A DNA stretch of 5,897 bases, taken from NCBI GenBank assembly GCA_039820425.1, contig JBCBQD010000311.1, positions 1 to 5,897 on the forward strand. Reading direction: 5' to 3'. Positions 1 through 4,143 of this stretch are shown one piece after another. Each line of letters begins with the position of its first letter. Positions within the stretch are counted from its first letter, which is position 1. A program made the translations under genes and the position numbers. The notes beneath the pieces are model-generated. The model saw only the letters and a list, made by a program, of their open reading frames with translations. It did no database searches and had not been told where the DNA came from. This stretch comes from SIO4C1 sp039820425 (GTDB lineage Bacteria; Cyanobacteriota; Cyanobacteriia; Phormidesmidales; Phormidesmidaceae).

Positions 1-640
1 CATAGGTGTAACGTACGGGATGAATCTCGATGCGGGCACGGGTCAAGGTGAAGTCTATGGGCTCTTCGTCGCGCTCCAGGATAAGGTTTACCTCAGAGTT
101 GACCGGGCCACGGATCAGATTAACTGCGTCGTTGAGATCCATGCCCTCGGTCGATTGGCCATCAATGGACCGAATAATATCTCCAGAGCGCACCCCGGCC
201 TCAAAGGCAGGTGTTTGCTCGATCGGAGAGACTACGACGATGTCATCGGTGTCTTCGTCCTGGGTGATCTGAATACCGACCCCGGTGAGTTCACCGGAGG
301 TGTCGATCTGCATATTGCGAAACTCTTGAGGATCCATGAAGCGAGTGTAGGGATCTTCAAGCTGCTCCAGCATTTCACGAATCGCCACGTAGGCATCTTC
401 GCTGGAGTCGTATTCACGATTCAAATAGTCGGTGCGGACGGCCTGCCAATCTTGAGCATTGAAGGTTTCATCTACATATTCATGATCAATCAATTGCCAG
501 ACTTCATCAATCAGCTCCTTAGGGCTTTCCCGAAAGAATGCCTGCCCCTGGGATAGATGAATACCGGCCCCGGTTACGACCAACGCTACGCTGGCGAGTG
601 TCGTTGCACCAAGTACGAGGCCACGCTTTTTGATTGCCAT
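1..640 (-). CDS. ctpC: S41 carboxyl-terminal processing protease, N-terminal part (CtpC-like)
   Basis: This is the first 213 codons of a secreted serine protease of the tail-specific/CTP family (MEROPS S41); the rest lies beyond the left edge. Such enzymes bind the C-terminus of a substrate in a PDZ domain and cut it with a Ser-Lys dyad; in cyanobacteria the family includes the D1-processing protease CtpA. Residues 1-34 form an export signal: basic start MAIKKR, a hydrophobic stretch 8-27, and a possible cleavage site after GQA at 32-34. Residues 39-110 match the helical N-terminal part (LEDPYTRFMDP at 94-104). A PDZ domain spans about 113-200, with GELTGVGI at 116-123, AGVRSGDII at 148-156 and IDG at 159-161. 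The catalytic Ser and Lys are outside the window. The ATG at 640 is preceded by AAGG nine bases upstream. The N-terminus recalls the CtpC subgroup from memory, so the S41 call is firm but the symbol is less certain. Confidence 0.85.
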   Translation of the reverse strand, partial: MAIKKRGLVLGATTLASVALVVTGAGIHLSQGQAFFRESPKELIDEVWQLIDHEYVDETFNAQDWQAVRTDYLNREYDSSEDAYVAIREMLEQLEDPYTRFMDPQEFRNMQIDTSGELTGVGIQITQDEDTDDIVVVSPIEQTPAFEAGVRSGDIIRSIDGQSTEGMDLNDAVNLIRGPVNSEVNLILERDEEPIDFTLTRARIEIHPVRYTY

Positions 641-649
641 AAAAAAAGA

Positions 650-655
650 CCTTTT
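650..655 (-). promoter_or_regulatory. Ribosome binding site of the S41 protease gene
   Basis: On the minus strand AAAAGG is followed by a 9-base gap ending in seven T and then the ATG at 640-638. This Shine-Dalgarno-like match supports that start codon, as does the signal peptide that begins directly at it. Confidence 0.5.
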
Positions 656-760
656 GGTGGAAAATTTAGTCTAAACCAGATATAGAAGAACTACTGAACC
701 TTTCATTGAAGCTTAGCAATTTCCAAGCATATTCGACCATCCTAAACCCATAGTTCAGTA

Positions 761-780
761 AACAGCCAGTCCTGACTGTT
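761..780 (-). terminator. Weak hairpin downstream of ispG, possible terminator
   Basis: The 20-base segment has perfect 5-base outer arms (AACAG/CTGTT) and, after one mismatch, a short inner pairing. It lies 46 bases past the ispG stop, in the 185 bp spacer before the protease gene. The U tract after it is poor (TGTTTACTG), so it may be a weak terminator, an attenuator or chance. A second small dyad (GGAAA/TTTCC, 804-816) lies closer to the stop. Confidence 0.22.
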
Positions 781-825
781 ATGAATTTAGCTTTCAGACA
801 TATGGAAATGGTTTCCGTAAAGTTC

Positions 826-2061
826 CTATATGTTGGACTCGGGATCAACCCAGCGACCGTCTGATTTAATCAGGTTGATCAGTTCTTGAACGCCCTGGTC
901 CTCTGGTACGCGCTTAATTTCTTCGCGCCCGCGATACAGGGCAATGTAGCCAGGTTGCTTACCCACGTAGCCATAGTCGGCGTCGGCCATTTCACCGGGG
1001 CCATTGACAATGCACCCCATCACGGCAATGTCCAGCCCGGTTAGGTGATTGGTCGCTTCCCGGACCTGATGAAGCACATCTTCTAAATTAAACAGGGTGC
1101 GACCGCAGGAGGGGCAAGCCACATATTCCACCATGGTTTTGCGCAGCCCCAGGGCCTGTAAAATGCTGTAGCAAACTGGGATTTCTTTTTCTGGGGCCTC
1201 AGTTAGGGATACGCGAATCGTATCGCCAATGCCCTCAGCTAGCAGCGTACCGATGCCTGCTGTCGATTTAATCCGTCCATATTCGCCATCCCCAGCTTCG
1301 GTCACCCCCAGGTGCAGCGGATAGGCCATGCCCAGCTCATCCATGCGTTTAGCCATTAGCCGGTAAGCCGCGAGCATCACCGGCACGCGGGATGCCTTAA
1401 GGGAGATAACCAGATTGTGAAAGGCTAACGACTCACAAATACGGATAAACTCCAGGGCTGACTCCACCATGCCCTCGGGGGTGTCGCCGTAGGTAAACAG
1501 CATGCGCTCAGCCAGGGAACCATGGTTGACCCCAATCCGCATGGCTTTATTTTGATCCCGCAGGGAAACCACCAGCGGCTCCAGGGTTTCGCGAATCTTA
1601 TCGCCGATTTCGTCAAACTCAGTCTGGCTATATTCGGTGCGGTCGTCCTTTGGTTTTTCGAAAACATACAGCCCCGGATTAATGCGAACCTTATCGACGT
1701 GCTTGGCCACTTCCAGGGCGATTTTCATGCCGTTGTGATGCACGTCTGCCACCAGAGGTACTGTCTGGTAGGTTGCAGTGAGCTTCTCTTTAATATCGGC
1801 CAGGGCTTTGGCATGGGCCATGCTGGGCACGGTCACCCGCACAATTTCGCAGCCGATTTCGTGTAAACGGCGGATCGCAGCCACTGAGCCGTCTATGTCC
1901 AGGGTATCTTCGTTGATCATTGACTGCACCACCACCGGGTGCCCACCCCCAATGATGACGTCGCCAACGGGTACGGGCCGAGTCTTGCGGCGCACAATTG
2001 TGGTTTCGACCAGAGCATCATTGGCAGCCGGAATAGAGGGGGGGGAGGTCAGAGTTTGCAT
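826..2061 (-). CDS. ispG: (E)-4-hydroxy-3-methylbut-2-enyl-diphosphate synthase (ferredoxin) IspG/GcpE
   Basis: Complete 411-residue IspG, the iron-sulfur enzyme of the MEP isoprenoid pathway that reductively opens 2-C-methyl-D-erythritol 2,4-cyclodiphosphate to HMBPP in the cytoplasm; in cyanobacteria reduced ferredoxin is the usual electron donor. Residues about 22-290 form the TIM barrel, with VVVQSM at 43-48, NEDT at 50-53, RVTVPS at 75-80, RINPG at 126-130 and GVNHGSL at 177-183. The C-terminal domain carries the [4Fe-4S] ligands: C316 and C319 in CPSCGRT, C350 in GCIVNGPGE, and E357. The C319-C350 and C350-E357 spacings fit the family, and there is no large plant-type insert. The length is normal for cyanobacteria. 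The ATG at 2061 has no clear Shine-Dalgarno, but the usual RRKTRPV block begins about 24 residues in, as in relatives. A run of eight C lies in codons 6-8. A TPR gene lies 107 bp upstream and an S41 protease gene 185 bp downstream, both on the same strand. Confidence 0.97.
   Translation of the reverse strand: MQTLTSPPSIPAANDALVETTIVRRKTRPVPVGDVIIGGGHPVVVQSMINEDTLDIDGSVAAIRRLHEIGCEIVRVTVPSMAHAKALADIKEKLTATYQTVPLVADVHHNGMKIALEVAKHVDKVRINPGLYVFEKPKDDRTEYSQTEFDEIGDKIRETLEPLVVSLRDQNKAMRIGVNHGSLAERMLFTYGDTPEGMVESALEFIRICESLAFHNLVISLKASRVPVMLAAYRLMAKRMDELGMAYPLHLGVTEAGDGEYGRIKSTAGIGTLLAEGIGDTIRVSLTEAPEKEIPVCYSILQALGLRKTMVEYVACPSCGRTLFNLEDVLHQVREATNHLTGLDIAVMGCIVNGPGEMADADYGYVGKQPGYIALYRGREEIKRVPEDQGVQELINLIKSDGRWVDPESNI
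2038..2045. repeat. G8/C8 homopolymer within the ispG 5' end
   Basis: Eight consecutive G on the plus strand read as eight C in ispG codons 6-8 (Ser-Pro-Pro). The tract sits in the poorly conserved N-terminal tail. Gain or loss of one base would shift the frame of an essential gene, so it is a likely site of sequencing error or slippage rather than useful variation. Confidence 0.6.
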
Positions 2062-2108
2062 ACGCCGTAAACCCAGAATTTAGATTCGGTTTGGTAACAG
2101 TTTTAACC

Positions 2109-2139
2109 ATTCTAGGGGGTTGAGATGCTCCCCTGGAAA
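2109..2139 (-). promoter_or_regulatory. ispG: Candidate sigma70-type promoter of ispG with a 19 bp dyad spacer
   Basis: On the minus strand TTTCCA (2139-2134, four of six to TTGACA) and TAGAAT (2114-2109, five of six to TATAAT) are separated by 19 bases. The spacer carries inverted repeats: AGGGG/CCCCT arms overlap its edges, and GAG-CAT-CTC lies inside. The -10 is 47 bases from the ispG ATG. A 19 bp spacer with a dyad resembles promoters controlled by MerR-type activators, but no such regulator is in the window. The same bases could instead be a simple hairpin ending the TPR transcript, although no U tract follows. Confidence 0.3.
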
Positions 2140-2168
2140 GTTTTCAGATTGAATGTAGTTTGGAATAC

Positions 2169-2636
2169 TCACAGTTTTGCTGTGCATTCCAAAATCATCC
2201 GCTGATTGATCAGCTCAAAGGGCTGAATCTCCAGGGCTTGACGAAAGGATTGAATGGCCGATCGATAGTCGCCGACGCAGGCCTGGCAAAGCCCTAACCC
2301 GTGTAAGGCTCCAAAATGATGGGGAATCAGGGCAATCACCTGTTCACAGTCTGCGATCGCATCCCGATATTGCTGCTGTAGATAGTAAAAAACAGCTCGA
2401 CGATTCCAAGCCTCGGCAAAGTCAGGCTGGCCAGAGATCAGTTCATCGAGCAGGGCACAGGCCTGATCAGATTTGCCCGCCTGTAGCAGCGCCTGACTGC
2501 GCAGCAGTTGCTCAGCACCATAGGCCCCCTTTTGATGAAACCACATGTGCCAAAGCTCCGCCGTCGCCCGCTCACGCACGGCCGAGTCCTCATATTTGAG
2601 GTCTTTTAAGAGCTGATGAATACGGGTTGGGTCCAT
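2169..2636 (-). CDS. Small tetratricopeptide repeat protein
   Basis: A complete 155-residue protein made mostly of TPR helical hairpins, which usually act as protein-binding scaffolds. I see three repeats, at about 41-71, 72-105 and 106-139. The second and third are typical (AWNRRAVFYYLQQQYRDAI at 76-94; ALHGLGLCQACVGDYRSAI at 110-128), each ending in an xxP turn. The N-terminal 40 residues carry LWHMWFHQKG at 28-37. A similar Trp-rich lead-in followed by PDFAEAWNRRA occurs, as I recall, in short TPR proteins of alphaproteobacteria, where no specific function is known to me. There is no signal peptide or membrane segment, so it is probably cytosolic. The ATG at 2636 has no Shine-Dalgarno. It is divergent from the gvpN-like gene (173 bp spacer) and 107 bp upstream of ispG. 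Its partner cannot be inferred from the sequence. Confidence 0.85.
   Translation of the reverse strand: MDPTRIHQLLKDLKYEDSAVRERATAELWHMWFHQKGAYGAEQLLRSQALLQAGKSDQACALLDELISGQPDFAEAWNRRAVFYYLQQQYRDAIADCEQVIALIPHHFGALHGLGLCQACVGDYRSAIQSFRQALEIQPFELINQRMILECTAKL
2353..2360. repeat. HIP1 octamer GCGATCGC
   Basis: Exact copy of the highly iterated palindrome that is over-represented in many cyanobacterial genomes, here inside the TPR gene. It supports the taxonomic call. Confidence 0.8.
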
Positions 2637-2662
2637 ATTTACAAACTAAACGATTTAACCCC

Positions 2663-2674
2663 TGGCTGCAGCCA
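2663..2674. promoter_or_regulatory. 12 bp perfect palindrome in the divergent spacer
   Basis: TGGCTGCAGCCA is a perfect palindrome 27 bases upstream of the TPR start codon, in the spacer between the TPR gene and the gvpN-like gene. It could be a binding site for a dimeric regulator, but there is only one copy and no known consensus fits. Confidence 0.2.
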
Positions 2675-2719
2675 ACGATTGGACACCTTGCTGACGCCTG
2701 ACTCCCCTATTATTCCTTC

Positions 2720-2779
2720 CTGAGATCGCCCCCTGGTGACCGGGAATACTAACGCCAGATTCTTAGAAAATCTGAGATC
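2720..2779 (+). promoter_or_regulatory. Repeated CTGAGATC and a hairpin upstream of the gvpN-like gene
   Basis: CTGAGATC occurs at 2720-2727 and again at 2772-2779, 52 bases apart. Overlapping the second copy is an inverted repeat, CAGATT (2756-2761) and AATCTG (2769-2774), with a 7-base loop. Both lie within 90 bases of the gvpN-like start and could form an operator, but this is inference. I could not assign convincing -35 and -10 boxes for either divergent gene in this spacer. Confidence 0.25.
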
Positions 2780-2795
2780 TTTAACATCGCTTAAT

Positions 2796-2800
2796 AGGGG
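2796..2800 (+). promoter_or_regulatory. Ribosome binding site of the gvpN-like gene
   Basis: AGGGG lies nine bases before the ATG at 2810 and supports that start over later in-frame codons. The start gives an N-terminal extension of about 35 residues before the conserved HQFVNT block. Confidence 0.5.
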
Positions 2801-2809
2801 TTTAACACC

Positions 2810-4006
2810 ATGGCTGTTGAAAAAGTAAACGCAGCCCAGCGGCGACCAGGCTTTGTCACCTCGCTACAGGCCCAAAGCAGAGAGCTGTTAGAGACCAGTG
2901 CCCAAGCCCTTCCCCATCAGTTTGTTAACACATCTGCCATAGAGCAACTCTCTAGGCGAACCCTACGCTATCTGCAAGCGGGCTACTCCATTCATCTTAA
3001 GGGGGCTGCGGGCACGGGTAAAACGACCCTGGCCATGCACCTGGCGAACTTGATTGGGCGGCCCATGCTGCTGCTATTTGGCAACGATAACAACGGCATC
3101 CACAGCAGTGTCAAAGTGGAGGATGCGTTGAACTGGCTCGAGCCTCGGCTGGCCCTGGCCTGCCGTGAAGGCTTTACCCTGGTCTACGACGAATTTAATC
3201 GCGCTCGTCCTGAGGTCAACAATGTTTTGCTATCAGTGCTAGAAGAAAAACTATTGGTGCTACCGCCCAACGACAATGGACAGGACTATGTGCGGGTACA
3301 CCCCAACTTTCGAGTAATTTTTACCTCTAACCCAGAGGAATACTGCGGTGTCCACGCCACTCAAGAGGCTCTGCTTGACCGTCTGATTACCCTCCACGTG
3401 CCCGAACCTGATGAGCTCACCCAAAAGCAGATCTTAGTCCAAAAAATTGGCCTGGATGCAGCCTCAGCGTTGCTGATTGTGCGGCTGGTCCATCAATTTT
3501 TGCGACAGCTTTCACCGAATGTGACAACCAGCCTGCGGCCCTGTTTGATGATCGCTGAAATTTGTCAGCAGCATGGGATTCATATCTCTACAGCCGAGCC
3601 CGACTTTCGGGATGTGTGCCGAGACATTTTGCTCTCGCGGGCAGGGCGATCTGTATCAGAGGCCAATGAAATTTTGTGGACCTTATTTAATCAGCTAGAT
3701 CGCGCTGAGCAGTCGGATGAGTTATTCCCCCTTGGGGCAGCCGTGGCTGAGCCGCCTGAGCTGACCGAGCCAGCTGTAGAGAGACCCATCAGCGCTGCCC
3801 CCCCCGAGGACTTAATCCATGCATACTTACAGACCGTTTCCCAAGCGGGGCTATTGCAGATCGAGCAGCAGCTAAACCTGAATCGGGTATCCGTGGTCAA
3901 GGGGTTAAAAACACTGATCGATCAGGGACGGGTTGCTCAAACCGATCTCCCTGGAGACTCAACTGCGTACAGCGCAAACGCGATTTTAGAGCTTCGAGTA
4001 TCGTGA
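2810..4006 (+). CDS. gvpN: GvpN-like gas vesicle AAA+ ATPase, divergent
   Basis: A 398-residue AAA+ ATPase of the MoxR/GvpN group. GvpN is an accessory protein of gas vesicle assembly and is needed for full growth of the vesicle. Visible motifs are Walker A GAAGTGKT (65-72), Walker B LVYDE (124-128) followed by FNRARPEVNNVLLSVLEEKL (129-148), sensor 1 FTSNPEEYCGVHATQ (171-185), the LLDR arginine (191), and a sensor-2-like SLRPCLMIAE (241-250). These blocks follow cyanobacterial GvpN closely. Oddly, only GNDNNG (91-96) stands between LLLF and IHSSVKVED, where GvpN usually has about 25 residues including an SSDLIG-type loop. Residues 300-332 form a Pro/Glu/Ala-rich linker, and about 333-380 looks like a winged helix (LLQIEQQLNLNRVSVVKGLK, 348-367). 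No other gvp gene is in the window. The family call is firm; a true gas vesicle role is less certain. Confidence 0.85.
   Translation: MAVEKVNAAQRRPGFVTSLQAQSRELLETSAQALPHQFVNTSAIEQLSRRTLRYLQAGYSIHLKGAAGTGKTTLAMHLANLIGRPMLLLFGNDNNGIHSSVKVEDALNWLEPRLALACREGFTLVYDEFNRARPEVNNVLLSVLEEKLLVLPPNDNGQDYVRVHPNFRVIFTSNPEEYCGVHATQEALLDRLITLHVPEPDELTQKQILVQKIGLDAASALLIVRLVHQFLRQLSPNVTTSLRPCLMIAEICQQHGIHISTAEPDFRDVCRDILLSRAGRSVSEANEILWTLFNQLDRAEQSDELFPLGAAVAEPPELTEPAVERPISAAPPEDLIHAYLQTVSQAGLLQIEQQLNLNRVSVVKGLKTLIDQGRVAQTDLPGDSTAYSANAILELRVS
3798..3805 (+). repeat. C8 homopolymer at the linker of the gvpN-like gene
   Basis: Eight C in codons 330-332 (Ala-Pro-Pro) join the Pro-rich linker to the winged-helix-like tail. 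Removing one C would read CCG AGG ACT TAA, a stop that drops the tail and leaves the ATPase domain intact. Confidence 0.6.
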
Positions 4007-4058
4007 GCCCATCTCTTCAAAAATATCAAATTCAGGTCGAATTAGCCCGTAAGCCGTC

Positions 4059-4087
4059 CTGGCACCTTCAATTGCCCTGCGTATAGT
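4059..4087 (+). promoter_or_regulatory. Candidate sigma70-type promoter of the GAF photosensor gene
   Basis: CTGGCA (4059-4064, four of six to TTGACA) and TATAGT (4082-4087, five of six to TATAAT) are separated by exactly 17 bases. The predicted transcript would start near 4094, about 50 bases before the ATG at 4144. This suggests the sensor gene can be transcribed on its own, although read-through from the gvpN-like gene is also possible because I see no strong terminator between them. Confidence 0.4.
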
Positions 4088-4143
4088 GAGTGTGAGGGTT
4101 CATTGCCAAACTGCCGTCGCCCAAACCACTTTGCCCCACCTAT

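Noticed and set aside
20..556. 178-codon plus-strand frame
   Set aside because: It is antisense to the S41 protease, whose signal peptide and PDZ motifs are clear; its product shows no recognisable domain.
666..848. 60-codon minus-strand frame in the ispG-protease spacer
   Set aside because: It overlaps the ispG end in another frame, has no ribosome binding site, and its product has no recognisable features.
1522..1866. 114-codon plus-strand frame
   Set aside because: It is antisense to the conserved IspG barrel and is explained by the codon pattern of that gene.
3914..3925. CTGATCGATCAG palindrome in the gvpN-like gene
   Set aside because: It is short, coding and common in GATC-rich cyanobacterial DNA.
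4029..4043. AATTC-AGGTC-GAATT inverted repeat after the gvpN-like gene
   Set aside because: The stem is only five AT-rich pairs and no T tract follows, so it is not a credible terminator.
4003..4086. 27-codon frame starting with GTG that overlaps the gvpN-like stop (GTGA)
   Set aside because: The overlap looks like translational coupling, but the frame is very short, has no recognisable product and overlaps the -10 of the sensor promoter. Coding function cannot be supported.
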